Notes: generated by a model not told the origin, from the letters alone. Positions 29,235-38,633 are shown, counted from the first letter of the stretch. The stretch is 41,077 nt of DNA from Limisphaerales bacterium (GCA_022616725.1 JAKEEH010000201.1:1-41077), one strand, 5' to 3'. Program-made: numbers and translations.

Positions 29235-29456
29235 GTGAGCGTGCAAGAAATTGCCGAAGCCGTGATGGAATTATCTGAGAGCGATCGTCTGGAGCTGGCG
29301 CGCCGGATCGTTGATAGCGTCGTTGCCGAGCGACAGAGTGCCGTCGAGGTAGCCAGAGCAGTTCAAGGCATTGAGGATGTGCTGACCGGAAAGGTGCGCG
29401 GCCTGAGTGAGCCGAGTTTCGGCGGGCACTGGAATGACGGTTTGCTACCACCCTGA
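29235..29456 (+). CDS. Addiction-module antitoxin-like protein
   Basis: MSVQEIAEAVMELSESDRLELARRIVDSVVAERQSA..., typical of the RelB/putative addiction module component style; GTG start with aggggtg upstream. Confidence 0.7.
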   Translation: MSVQEIAEAVMELSESDRLELARRIVDSVVAERQSAVEVARAVQGIEDVLTGKVRGLSEPSFGGHWNDGLLPP

Positions 29457-29568
29457 GTTCCCGCAGGAGATAGGAAAATATGAAGCCGGTACGGAGCCAG
29501 CTAATGGACCGTCGCACCCACTGAAGTGCCCACCGTCATCATTCGCCGTGGCAGGGTCGTCATTTTAG
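29434..29568 (+). pseudogene. Truncated RelE/ParE-like toxin start, overlapping the antitoxin
   Basis: ATG at 29434 reads MTVCYHPEFPQEIGKYEAGTEPANGPSHPLKCPPSSFAVAGSSF-stop; toxin-like N-terminus only. Confidence 0.45.
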
Positions 29569-29662
29569 GAGCGTACTCCCTGCCCGATCGGCCTCGCACC
29601 GGCGGCTCACGCGCGAAGTACTTTGATGAAATCTGGGATCGTGGCCGCTTTTGGGCGCCGGC

Positions 29663-31660
29663 TTACGCCGGCACAGGGGCGAAGCTTTCGTGCTCCACCG
29701 GTGTGGCGGCGACGCTTAACTCGGCTTTGACTTTCTCGACGGCGGCTGCGGGGGTAACGCCGTATTTCTGGCGCAGGTAATCGACCGAGGAGGCGTGTTC
29801 GATGAATTGGTCGGGCCAGCCAATGCGGACCACCGGAGTGGAAATGCGCTTGTCTGCGAACAACTCCAGGACGCTGCTGCCGTAGCCGCCGTTGAGGACA
29901 TGGTCCTCGAACGTGACCACGAGGTCGGCAGCGCGGCCAAAAAACTCCGTCGTGCCAGCGTCGATCGGCTTGGTAAAGCGCGGATTGATCAGAGCGCAAT
30001 CGAAACCGTCGGTCCTGAGTTGCTCGGCGGCTTTGCGCGCCATGGAATGCAAATTGCCGAGGCCAAAGAGAGCGACCTTTCGGCCACCGGTTTGCGCGAA
30101 ATTCTGCGTGACTTCCGCTTTGCCGATTTCCAGCAGTTTCGGCTGGTCCTTGATCGGCACGCCTTCCGCCGCGCCACGGGGGTAACGGATAAACACCGGA
30201 TGCCGCTGGTGCGTGGCGGTGAACATCATGTCCACGAGTTCGTCTTCGTCCCTGGGCGCCATGGCGATGACGTTCGGAACGCAACGCAAGTAAGCAATGT
30301 CGAACAAGCCGTGATGCGTCGGGCCGTCATTGGCCGACAACCCGGCGCGATCCATGCAGAAGATCACGGGCAGGTCCTGCAACGCGACGTCATGGATGAT
30401 GCAGTCATACGCGCGTTGGAGAAAGGTGGAGTAAATGGCGCAGACCGGGTGGAAACCCATGGTGGCCATGCCGGCGGCGAAAAGCACCGCGTGTTCTTCG
30501 GCAATGCCCACATCGAAGTATCGATTGGGCATGGCCCTTTCGAGGTATTTCAAGCTTGTGCCGCTCGGCATCGCGGCGGTGATCCCGACGAGAGTGTTGT
30601 CCTTTTGGCACAGCTTGACCATCGTTTGGCCGAATACGTCCTGATAGTTGGGTGGCGCGCCCGGTTTTGGGGCGGGGCCAGCACCGGTCTGAATATCATA
30701 GGGGCCAGTGCCGTGCAGCCGCTCGGAATGCACGAGCGCCGGGTCATAGCCTTTGCCTTTCTGGGTGAGGACGTGGAGGACGATGGGCTTTTCGTAGTTC
30801 TTCGCGTATTCCAGGCAGTTCAACAGAGTCGGCAGGTCGTGGCCATCCAGCGGCCCGAGGTAGCGAAGCCCCATCTCCTCGAAAATCAGGCTGCTGCCGT
30901 AGCCGCCTCTGCCGTCGGAATCCATTCCCTTTTCGGTCGGCTGCAACGCGACTTCGGTCATGGCGCCCTTGAAACCTTCTTCGGCCTTGTGCGCCAGCAT
31001 GATGGCCAGTTCGCCCTTGGGCATGCGGCGGATCAGGCGGCCGACGTCCTTTTGCAATTGGTTATAGCGGGGATTGGTCACGAGCTTATTGAGATAGCTG
31101 GCGATCGCGCCCACGTTCTTGGCGATGCTCCATTCGTTGTCGTTCAGGATTGCGACGAAGCGTTTGGTCGTCGTGGAAATGTTATTCAACGCCTCGAAGG
31201 AGATGCCGTTGGTCAGGGCGGCATCGCCGAAGATACAGACGATGTGCTCGTTTGTGCCGAGCCGGTCCCGCGCGGCGGCCATCCCGAGCGCCGCTGACAG
31301 GGCAGTGCCGGCGTGCCCAGCGCCGTAGCAATCGTGCTCACTTTCGGTGCGGAGGGCGAAACCGTTCAGGCCATCGGTGGTGCGGATGGTGTGGAAACGC
31401 TCCTTCCGTCCGGTGAGCAGCTTGTGGACGTAGGACTGGTGGCTGACGTCCCAGACGAATTTGTCCTTCGGAGTCGAGAAGGTGTGATGGAGCGCGAGAG
31501 TCAGCTCCACGACGCCGAGGTTGGGCCCGAGATGACCGCCATGCTTGGAGAGCTTCGTGATCAGTTCGTGGCGCACCTCCGCAGCCAACGCGCCCAGTTG
31601 ATCGATCGTCAACTTCTTGACGTGCGCGGGGCTGTCCACCATGTCCAAATATCGGCTCAT
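29663..31660 (-). CDS. dxs: 1-deoxy-D-xylulose-5-phosphate synthase
   Basis: GHLGPNLGVVELTLALHHTFSTPKDKFVWDVSHQSYVHKLLTGRK, ILNDNEWSIAKNVGAIASYLN, DVGIAEEHAVLFAAGMA, DRAGLSANDGPTHHGLFDIAYLR. Confidence 0.97.
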   Translation of the reverse strand: MSRYLDMVDSPAHVKKLTIDQLGALAAEVRHELITKLSKHGGHLGPNLGVVELTLALHHTFSTPKDKFVWDVSHQSYVHKLLTGRKERFHTIRTTDGLNGFALRTESEHDCYGAGHAGTALSAALGMAAARDRLGTNEHIVCIFGDAALTNGISFEALNNISTTTKRFVAILNDNEWSIAKNVGAIASYLNKLVTNPRYNQLQKDVGRLIRRMPKGELAIMLAHKAEEGFKGAMTEVALQPTEKGMDSDGRGGYGSSLIFEEMGLRYLGPLDGHDLPTLLNCLEYAKNYEKPIVLHVLTQKGKGYDPALVHSERLHGTGPYDIQTGAGPAPKPGAPPNYQDVFGQTMVKLCQKDNTLVGITAAMPSGTSLKYLERAMPNRYFDVGIAEEHAVLFAAGMATMGFHPVCAIYSTFLQRAYDCIIHDVALQDLPVIFCMDRAGLSANDGPTHHGLFDIAYLRCVPNVIAMAPRDEDELVDMMFTATHQRHPVFIRYPRGAAEGVPIKDQPKLLEIGKAEVTQNFAQTGGRKVALFGLGNLHSMARKAAEQLRTDGFDCALINPRFTKPIDAGTTEFFGRAADLVVTFEDHVLNGGYGSSVLELFADKRISTPVVRIGWPDQFIEHASSVDYLRQKYGVTPAAAVEKVKAELSVAATPVEHESFAPVPA

Positions 31661-31700
31661 AATCCCAAAATTGAACCCATTAACCGAGATGTTTGTTGCA

Positions 31701-31726
31701 CTTTTAACCGCTCAACCGTTCAGCGG
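31701..31726 (-). repeat. Octamer array between xseB and dxs
   Basis: Minus strand GCTGAACG GTTGAGCG GTTAAAAG; contains the xseB stop codon. Confidence 0.6.
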
Positions 31727-31963
31727 CCGGGCCACGACTTCCCCGCTGGCATTCTTCTCCAGTTTCTGAATCTTCACCTCGGCCTCGTCCAATTTGGTCT
31801 GGCACAGTTTTACCAGGCGCGTGCCTTCCTCAAAGCGTGCCAGCAGCCCTTCGAGAGGCAACTCGCCGTCTTCCATCTCGTTCACGATCGCTTCCAGCTT
31901 CTTCAGCGCCTCTTCAAAAGGCATCGGGTCGCCGGCAGCAGGGGTCTTGCTATTGGTCGCCAC
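31712..31963 (-). CDS. xseB: Exodeoxyribonuclease VII small subunit
   Basis: MPFEEALKKLEAIVNEMEDGELPLEGLLARFEEGTRLVKLCQTKLDEAEVKIQKLEK. Confidence 0.96.
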   Translation of the reverse strand: MATNSKTPAAGDPMPFEEALKKLEAIVNEMEDGELPLEGLLARFEEGTRLVKLCQTKLDEAEVKIQKLEKNASGEVVARPLNG

Positions 31964-32020
31964 AACCGAAAACTAAGGGTACATAGCCACTTCGTCCAGC
32001 GTGGAGCGAGCCCGGCGGGA

Positions 32021-33481
32021 CTAAAGCAGTTTGATCTGCATTTCTTCCTTGGCCAGCGCATCGCCGATGGCGTCGCTGCGCTGCCTTCGCCGCTCCATGA
32101 TGTGCTTGTCCACCATGGGATCGTATTCCACGGGATAGCAGCCGTCATAACAGGCCATGCAAAAAGAATCCGCCGGCAGCCCGGTCGCTTTAACCAGACC
32201 CTCTTTGGACAGGTAACCCAGCGAATCTGCGTTGAGATACTTGCAAATGTCGTCGTGTGAATAGTTGGCCGCCATGAGCTTGGAGCGATCCGGGAAATCG
32301 ATTCCATAGACGCACGGGTGCATGTGCGGCGGGCAGCTCACAAGGACGTGGACTTCCCTGGCGCCCGCCTCCTTCAAATTGTTGACGCGGGACTTGCAGG
32401 TGGTGCCGCGCACAATCGAGTCATCGACGATGATGACGCGTTTGTCCCGCACCAGTTCGGGAATGAGGTTCAGCTTCACGCGCACGTTAAAGTCGCGAAT
32501 AAGTTGGCTCGGCTGGAGAAAACTGCGGCCCACGTAGTGATTGCGGATGAAGGCCATCTCGTAGGGAATGCCCGATTCCAGGGAATAACCGAGCGCGGCG
32601 CAATTCCCGGAATCCGGCACGGGCACGACGATATCGGCCTTGAGCGGATATTCGCGCGCGAGCTCGCGGCCCATATTGACGCGCACTTTATAGACGCTGC
32701 GGTTGGCGATGGTGCTGTCCGGACGAGCAAAATAAACGTACTCGAAAATGCAAAACGCCCGGCGCTCGTGCAGTGGAAAGGCCTGCATGGATCGCATGCC
32801 GTTGCGGTTGAAGATGACGATCTCGCCCGGCTCGACCTCGCGGACGAATTTGGCGTTGATCAGATCGAGCGCGCAGGTCTCGCTCGCGAGGACCCATCCA
32901 TCGTCCAGCTTCCCAATGCATAACGGACGAAAACCGTGTGGATCCCTCACGCCGATCAATTCCTGCTCGGTCATGATGGCGAGCGAGTAGGCGCCTTCGA
33001 TGCGGTTGATGGTCTGGATGAGGTTGTTCTCGTGGCCATTCAGCGATGGCTGGGCCATGAGGTGCAGGATGATCTCGCTGTCAACGGTGGTTTGAAAAAT
33101 GGACCCGCGGGCTTCGAGTTCCTCGCGCAACTCGGACGCATTGGTCAAATTGCCGTTATGCGCAATGGCAATCTGCCCGCGCGCGCAATCGACCGTCAGC
33201 GGCTGGGCGTTGCGGATGTGCGACGAACCGGTGGTGGAATAGCGCGTATGCCCAATCGCCATGTCACCGGGCAATTGCCTCAGGATGTTGGCAGTAAACA
33301 CCTGCGAGACCAGCCCCATGCCGCGCCAGGCGTGGAATTGCTGGTCGTGGCAGCTCACGATTCCGGCGCTCTCCTGGCCACGGTGTTGCAGGGCGTAGAG
33401 GCCGTAATACGTCAGTTCCGCGGCCTTCGGATGCCCGAAGACCCCAAACACGCCGCAATAATGTTTTGGATACTTTTGCAT
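32021..33481 (-). CDS. purF: Amidophosphoribosyltransferase
   Basis: CGVFGVFGHPKAAELTYYGLYALQHRGQESAGI, RVIIVDDSIVRGTTCKSRVNNLKEAGAREVHVLVSCPP. Confidence 0.97.
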   Translation of the reverse strand: MQKYPKHYCGVFGVFGHPKAAELTYYGLYALQHRGQESAGIVSCHDQQFHAWRGMGLVSQVFTANILRQLPGDMAIGHTRYSTTGSSHIRNAQPLTVDCARGQIAIAHNGNLTNASELREELEARGSIFQTTVDSEIILHLMAQPSLNGHENNLIQTINRIEGAYSLAIMTEQELIGVRDPHGFRPLCIGKLDDGWVLASETCALDLINAKFVREVEPGEIVIFNRNGMRSMQAFPLHERRAFCIFEYVYFARPDSTIANRSVYKVRVNMGRELAREYPLKADIVVPVPDSGNCAALGYSLESGIPYEMAFIRNHYVGRSFLQPSQLIRDFNVRVKLNLIPELVRDKRVIIVDDSIVRGTTCKSRVNNLKEAGAREVHVLVSCPPHMHPCVYGIDFPDRSKLMAANYSHDDICKYLNADSLGYLSKEGLVKATGLPADSFCMACYDGCYPVEYDPMVDKHIMERRRQRSDAIGDALAKEEMQIKLL

Positions 33482-33613
33482 CGTTGCGAACGACAGCCGG
33501 TAACTATTCCATCACTCTGATAACCTGCAACCTCAAAACGGAATTTTCAACAGACTCGCTGGAAAAAGCGGGGTTACGGCGTGCGGCGACTGTTCGCGGC
33601 GCCCCATGGAGTC

Positions 33614-36600
33614 TTAGTGTTGGTGGGCATGTCCGGCTGCAGCAGCAGCCTTCGGCACGGCTCCGGAATCGGTTTCGAGAAATGCGTCAAGGTCTTTCAC
33701 GACGACGAGTTGCCCGAACATTACCTTCCAGTGTTCGGGGTACGTGCAGACGTATTCATACACGCCTGGCCGCTCGGGCGCGGCGACTTTCAGCCGCACC
33801 TTGTCTCCGGGCTCGACGAGTTTGGACGCCGCAATAATCTTCTTGCTCTTCGGGATATAGGCCCGCCCTTCCTTGTCGGGCGTGGGCTGCATTTTGTCGG
33901 CGGCTGTACCGACTTCCTCGCGCGCGCCCGGCTCAACAATGACAATGTTGTGCGGCATCATATCGACGTTTTCGAAGATGATCTCGAACGGTTTCCCGGC
34001 TTCGACGACGATCCGGGTTACATCGAAGCGCATCTGTTCCCTAACGCTCTTGATCGCAAAGACCCGCACGCCCAGGCCATTGAGCGCTTTGCGTATGCGC
34101 AGCGCCTCCGGTTGCGGCAAGAGGGTGGTCATTTCAGTCCCGGCTTGCACCGTCTCGATAAATTCCTGCGAGCTGCGTTCGCCCGACGGAACCGACTGGG
34201 CCCAGGCGAGAATGGCTTCCGCGACGGGGCCGGCGGCCTCCTTGTCCCAGGTGTCGCGCGGAAGTTGCAACACCGCGCCTGCGGTCGCTGACAACTCCCG
34301 GCCCTCCCGCAGGTAACCGGCCAATAAGGCGAAATTCTCCGCCGCATGGTCGGCACCCATCAGCGGCAGAGCCCGCAAAACGGCGCGACGCACGTCGCCC
34401 GAGGCGCTGACGTCTTTCAGCGCCGCTGTCAGCCACGGCTGAAATTTTGCCCGCATCTCCGGATCGGTAAGCAAAATGATCGAGTCGATGAGTGTCACCC
34501 GCGCCGACGAGTCGGTCCGCGTGTCGTTCCAGGCCCGTTCGGGGCCGCCGTCCGATGCCACGAGGGTTGCGTAGGCAGCCCGTTTCACCGGGGCATGACT
34601 CGCGCTACGGGAAAGCTCAGCGATTTCCTGCCGCGCATTGGCAAGACTGCCCGGATTCGCAGTCAGCAGCAGCGCGAAATCGCTGGCAACATTTGCCGGC
34701 CCTTTGCTGGCCTCCACACGACGCAGCGCGGCAACTGTCTCCGTGACGCGGTCTGTTTTGCGGAGTTTGGCCAATTCTTCGATGGCCGCGCCGCGTGTGT
34801 TCACGTCATAGCTCTTGCGCTCCAGGCGGGCCAGGAGCACCGGCTCCGAATTCGGGGCGTCCAGCAATTCTTTGTCCGAAAACCTTGGCAGGGCAGCAGC
34901 AAAAGCTTTTGGATCCTTCGGAAGAAAAAAGCCTTTTATATGTTTTTTGAGCTGCCGGGTCGTCTCGTTGAACGTGTAATCAAGGTAGTAATCGGTATCA
35001 TACTTCAGGATTTCATAAGCGATCTCCATCGCCTCAGCCGTTTCGAAAAAACTCGCGGCCCGCACGGCTTCGAGCCGCACGCGCGGCGAGTTGTCGTTGG
35101 CCGCCGCGCGCAACCGCGCCAGCGGCTGGCTGACCCGGTCGCGCCAGTAACATAGCACGCGCACTGCCGCCGCCCTGGCCCGCGGCTCGGGTGATTGGAG
35201 CATCTGCTCGAGCAGCGGTTCATTAATGACGTTATGGTGCTGATGCACCCAGAGCGCCTCGGCGAAGTGGTGTTGGTCCTGGATCTTTTTGGGACCGAAT
35301 TGCTTCGCCCATTTCTGGACGGCGGCAATCACCTGTTTGGTGTCGCGCCCGCCCAATTCAATTCTCGCGCGGGTGCGGACGTTGTTTTCAGGCTCCTTGA
35401 GGAGGTCGAGGAGTTTGTCGATTGATTGCCCCGCTACCTTTGGCGGCTTCGGCAACTCTCTGCCTTCATAAGTGATCCTGTAAATGCGCCCATGTTGATG
35501 ATCGCGGTTTGGGTCGCGAATGTGGTGCTGCATGTGACCGATGATCGGGTTGTGCCAGTCCAGGAAATAGACCGACCCATCGGGCGCCACGTCCACGGCC
35601 GAGGGCCGGAAATTGGGATCGTCCGACTGCACGAGTGGCGGCTCGAGCGTTTCGCCCCACAGGCCCGAGCCTTCCTCCTTCACCTTGACGCGATAAATTC
35701 CCTGGAACCCAATCACGTTGCAGTTCAGGAAATTGCCCTGGAACTCTTCGGGAAAGTGGCGGCTCGATAGAATGCCCGTCCCGGGGCAAGGGCGCGAAGG
35801 CCGCTCCCAGAATTGCTTCAGGCTCGAATGCTTCGCCGGGTAATCGAGGTGGCCGCTGAACGCCGGACCGAAGTACGTGTTGTTCCCGGTCGCGTCGGTG
35901 ACGAGATCATTGCCCCAGTGATCAAACACCCGTCCATGCGGGTTGGCAAAACCGTAGGAGATGTAGGTCTCGAATTTCAGGGTGCGCGGCTCGAAGCGGA
36001 ATATCGCCCCGTCATTGTTGCGTACCGGCGGTCCCCAGGCTGTTTCCGCCTGAGTGCGGTGGAAGACGCCATCGCTGAGGTAAATGGCCCCGCCGGGTTC
36101 CAACACCAGCGAGTTCGCCGTGTGGTGCGAGTCCGCCGAATCAAGTCCATTGAGGATGCGCTCCTTCCAGTCCGCCTTGCCGTCGCCATCGGTATCGCGC
36201 ACAAACCACACGTCTGGCGCCTGCACCAGGATCACGCCGTCCTTATAGAACTGGAAGCCGGTCGGGCAATTGAGATCGTCGATGAACGGCGTGCACTTGT
36301 CGGCTTTGCCATCGTTGTTCGTGTCCTCGAACACGAGCAGGCTGTCGCCTTGTTTGCTTTGAGGCAGGCGCTCCGGGTAGTTCGGCCACGCCGCCACCCA
36401 AAGGCGGCCTTTCGTGTCAAAGGCCATCTGGACCGGGTTGGCCAGCAACGGAAACTCCTCCTCGGAGGCGAACAGGTTCGCTTTGCAGCCCGGCGGCATT
36501 TGCATGCGCTTGATCGCCGCTTCTCCGCTCAAAAAGACGTGCGACCCGTCCGATTGTCGGCCGGGCTTGTTGCTCTTCACTTCGACCGGCGCAGGGAGAT

Positions 36601-37540
36601 TGTCGTCTTTCACCGCGAGATCGCCACCCTGCGCCACGGCCCAAACGCGTTTGTCACGATTGGCGGTCATCACGTCCCGCATTTCCATCTCGCGCTGCAT
36701 CGCGTCGCGATTCTTTATGCCGTCGAATTTCAGATGGGAACGCCCGCCATAGACGTTGTATCCGTCCACCGTTCTGTAGCGCGAAAACCACACCGCGTTC
36801 TTCTCGTTGACCGCAGCCCGAAGTTTCTCAAAAGCCCGCCCGCGCGTTGCCGGTGGTTCTCCGAACAACTGGCGAAACATCCCGGGCGCCAGCGCCCTGT
36901 AACCGTCGTCCCGCAGGTGAACGGCGTTGATCGTTAGCGGCTCCTTTGCCTGCGCATAAGCCTGTTGCGACACGCTGAACAGATCGACAAATGGCACGTT
37001 ATTGGCCTTCGCGATCTCCTCCATCGCATCCACGTAGTATTTGATCTGGTGGTTCAGTTCGTCGGCGTTTGGGAAATTCGGGTCCGAATGGCGCTCCGCG
37101 GCCGTCGGCGAGAATAACACCAATCGCGGCGCTCCCTTCCCGCTATAATCCGCGCTCGCGGTTTCTTTGATGAATTTCTCCACGTCCTTGCGGAACTTCT
37201 CGAGACCGTCCTGGCCCCGAAACGATTCGTTATAGCCGAAAAATGCGAACACGACCGTCGCGCCAGTGTGCTTGAGCCATTCGTCCGGCGGGCCAAACGC
37301 TTCCGAGCGCGACCGCGTGACCAATTCATCGCCGGCGAAGCCGAGATTGCGCACCACGAGTTGATGTTGCGGGAGTTTTGTGTGCAGCAGCGTCTCGAAA
37401 TAGCCCGAATGCTGCATCCGGTCGGCCAGGCCATTGCCGATGATGGCGATGTGATCGTCCTTCTCCAACGTGAGCGCAGGCGCGCCGACCGCCGGCGCCG
37501 CATTCAGCACAAGCAAGGCTAATGTCCAGAAACTTTTCAT
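33614..37540 (-). CDS. Multidomain secreted protein: SGNH/GDSL hydrolase + PVC-type membrane-bound dehydrogenase-like beta-propeller + HEAT repeats + C-terminal cupredoxin
   Basis: IIGNGLADRMQHSGYFETLL; NPVQMAFDTKGRLWVAAWPNYPERLPQSK; HEAT-like repeats mid-protein; MPHNIVIVEPGA...VYEYVCTYPEHWKVMFGQLVV (His ... Cys-x4-His-x3-Met type 1 copper pattern). Confidence 0.9.
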   Translation of the reverse strand: MKSFWTLALLVLNAAPAVGAPALTLEKDDHIAIIGNGLADRMQHSGYFETLLHTKLPQHQLVVRNLGFAGDELVTRSRSEAFGPPDEWLKHTGATVVFAFFGYNESFRGQDGLEKFRKDVEKFIKETASADYSGKGAPRLVLFSPTAAERHSDPNFPNADELNHQIKYYVDAMEEIAKANNVPFVDLFSVSQQAYAQAKEPLTINAVHLRDDGYRALAPGMFRQLFGEPPATRGRAFEKLRAAVNEKNAVWFSRYRTVDGYNVYGGRSHLKFDGIKNRDAMQREMEMRDVMTANRDKRVWAVAQGGDLAVKDDNLPAPVEVKSNKPGRQSDGSHVFLSGEAAIKRMQMPPGCKANLFASEEEFPLLANPVQMAFDTKGRLWVAAWPNYPERLPQSKQGDSLLVFEDTNNDGKADKCTPFIDDLNCPTGFQFYKDGVILVQAPDVWFVRDTDGDGKADWKERILNGLDSADSHHTANSLVLEPGGAIYLSDGVFHRTQAETAWGPPVRNNDGAIFRFEPRTLKFETYISYGFANPHGRVFDHWGNDLVTDATGNNTYFGPAFSGHLDYPAKHSSLKQFWERPSRPCPGTGILSSRHFPEEFQGNFLNCNVIGFQGIYRVKVKEEGSGLWGETLEPPLVQSDDPNFRPSAVDVAPDGSVYFLDWHNPIIGHMQHHIRDPNRDHQHGRIYRITYEGRELPKPPKVAGQSIDKLLDLLKEPENNVRTRARIELGGRDTKQVIAAVQKWAKQFGPKKIQDQHHFAEALWVHQHHNVINEPLLEQMLQSPEPRARAAAVRVLCYWRDRVSQPLARLRAAANDNSPRVRLEAVRAASFFETAEAMEIAYEILKYDTDYYLDYTFNETTRQLKKHIKGFFLPKDPKAFAAALPRFSDKELLDAPNSEPVLLARLERKSYDVNTRGAAIEELAKLRKTDRVTETVAALRRVEASKGPANVASDFALLLTANPGSLANARQEIAELSRSASHAPVKRAAYATLVASDGGPERAWNDTRTDSSARVTLIDSIILLTDPEMRAKFQPWLTAALKDVSASGDVRRAVLRALPLMGADHAAENFALLAGYLREGRELSATAGAVLQLPRDTWDKEAAGPVAEAILAWAQSVPSGERSSQEFIETVQAGTEMTTLLPQPEALRIRKALNGLGVRVFAIKSVREQMRFDVTRIVVEAGKPFEIIFENVDMMPHNIVIVEPGAREEVGTAADKMQPTPDKEGRAYIPKSKKIIAASKLVEPGDKVRLKVAAPERPGVYEYVCTYPEHWKVMFGQLVVVKDLDAFLETDSGAVPKAAAAAGHAHQH

Positions 37541-37584
37541 TTGTAACGGTTCAATGACTCAACGATTCAACGGTTCAACGGTTA
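37541..37584 (-). repeat. Octamer array filling the ThuA / SGNH-dehydrogenase intercistronic gap
   Basis: Minus strand CTGTAACC GTTGAACC GTTGAATC GTTGAGTC ATTGAACC GTTACAA-ATG. Confidence 0.85.
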
Positions 37585-38577
37585 CAGTTTGTGATCCGAG
37601 ACCTTGACGCCCTTTCTAAATGTGCCGAATCCGAAAAAGGTCGGCTTGAACTCCCCAACGTAATCCACCGCTGCCTTCGCCGGAACCTCCAGGCCAGTCA
37701 GCCAATAACAGGCGTTCACGAACAGCCGCCGCAAATCCTCGCTTTGCAAATCCACCGCCGCGCCTATCGTTGATGTCAATGCTTTTGTTGTGTTCCCAGT
37801 TTCCCATTTGTATTCCCGCACCCACACCAGCGGCATGATCGACTTGTTATAATTCGGCGGATCGTCCGGTTTCATCCCGGTGAGCACGAGTCCGTGCAGT
37901 AGTACGACATCAGCGGGCTTCAAGCGTACGATTCCGTACACGTCGGAACGACCCCAGACATCTCTCACGCTTCGCAGCACCGGATGCTTTTCCTGCGTCC
38001 CATCCACCAGGCCCCGCGCGCTCTCTTTCGCGTGTCCGCCGTGATGGCTGACCCACGTGTCTCCCAGCACTTGCTGTCCAAACCCGCCAGGCCAGTCGCT
38101 GCTGTTGTGTCCGAATTTCGCATATGGACTGCTTTTGTTGCGCCTGTAATCGAATGCGTGCGTCGAGGTCCGGATCGCGATGATTGGCTTGCCCGCCTGC
38201 AAATAATCAACAAGATGTTTCATATCCGCGTCGGGCAGCTCGCGAAAGCGGAACTGGCAAATCACAAGGTCCGCCGACCCGACGAGGTGCATCCCCGGGA
38301 CATTAGTCTGGTTGTTGGGGTTGATCGTCCCATCGGCGTCCTGCGAGAACAGGACCGTGCACTTGAAACCGTGGCGTTGCGACAGAATCTTGCCGAGCAT
38401 CGGCAACCCCTCTTCGGAGCGATACTCTTCGTCCCCTGCCATCAGGACAATGTGTTTGCCCTTTCGGGCTCCTTCCGCCCCCTCATACACGACCCACTGC
38501 TCGGCTGCTCCAGCCTGGACCGCAATCACAAGCGCCATTGCGCAAACGATCCCGAAGGATCTTCGCCACATGACCAT
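37582..38577 (-). CDS. ThuA-domain (trehalose-utilisation-like) protein
   Basis: KHIVLMAGDEEYRSEEGLPMLGKILSQRHGFKCTVLFS, ADLVICQFRFRELPDADMKHLVDYLQAGKPIIAIRTSTHAFDY. Confidence 0.92.
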   Translation of the reverse strand: MVMWRRSFGIVCAMALVIAVQAGAAEQWVVYEGAEGARKGKHIVLMAGDEEYRSEEGLPMLGKILSQRHGFKCTVLFSQDADGTINPNNQTNVPGMHLVGSADLVICQFRFRELPDADMKHLVDYLQAGKPIIAIRTSTHAFDYRRNKSSPYAKFGHNSSDWPGGFGQQVLGDTWVSHHGGHAKESARGLVDGTQEKHPVLRSVRDVWGRSDVYGIVRLKPADVVLLHGLVLTGMKPDDPPNYNKSIMPLVWVREYKWETGNTTKALTSTIGAAVDLQSEDLRRLFVNACYWLTGLEVPAKAAVDYVGEFKPTFFGFGTFRKGVKVSDHKL

Positions 38578-38633
38578 TTTACGATTCAACGGTTTAACGG
38601 TTTTAACGATTCAACGATTTAACCACTCAACAC
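38578..38633 (-). repeat. Octamer array in the ThuA leader
   Basis: Minus strand GTTGAGTG GTTAAATC GTTGAATC GTTAAAACC GTTAAACC GTTGAATC GTAAA-ATG. Confidence 0.85.

Noticed and set aside
29680-29700. Hairpin GCCGGC-TTAC-GCCGGC overlapping the dxs stop as a terminator
   Set aside because: Short GC palindrome without a clear T-tract in the transcript direction
29795-31297. 500-aa plus-strand ORF
   Set aside because: Antisense shadow of dxs; composition reflects complementary codons of a GC-rich gene
35813-36937. 374-aa plus-strand ORF
   Set aside because: Antisense to the SGNH/dehydrogenase fusion, no domain signature
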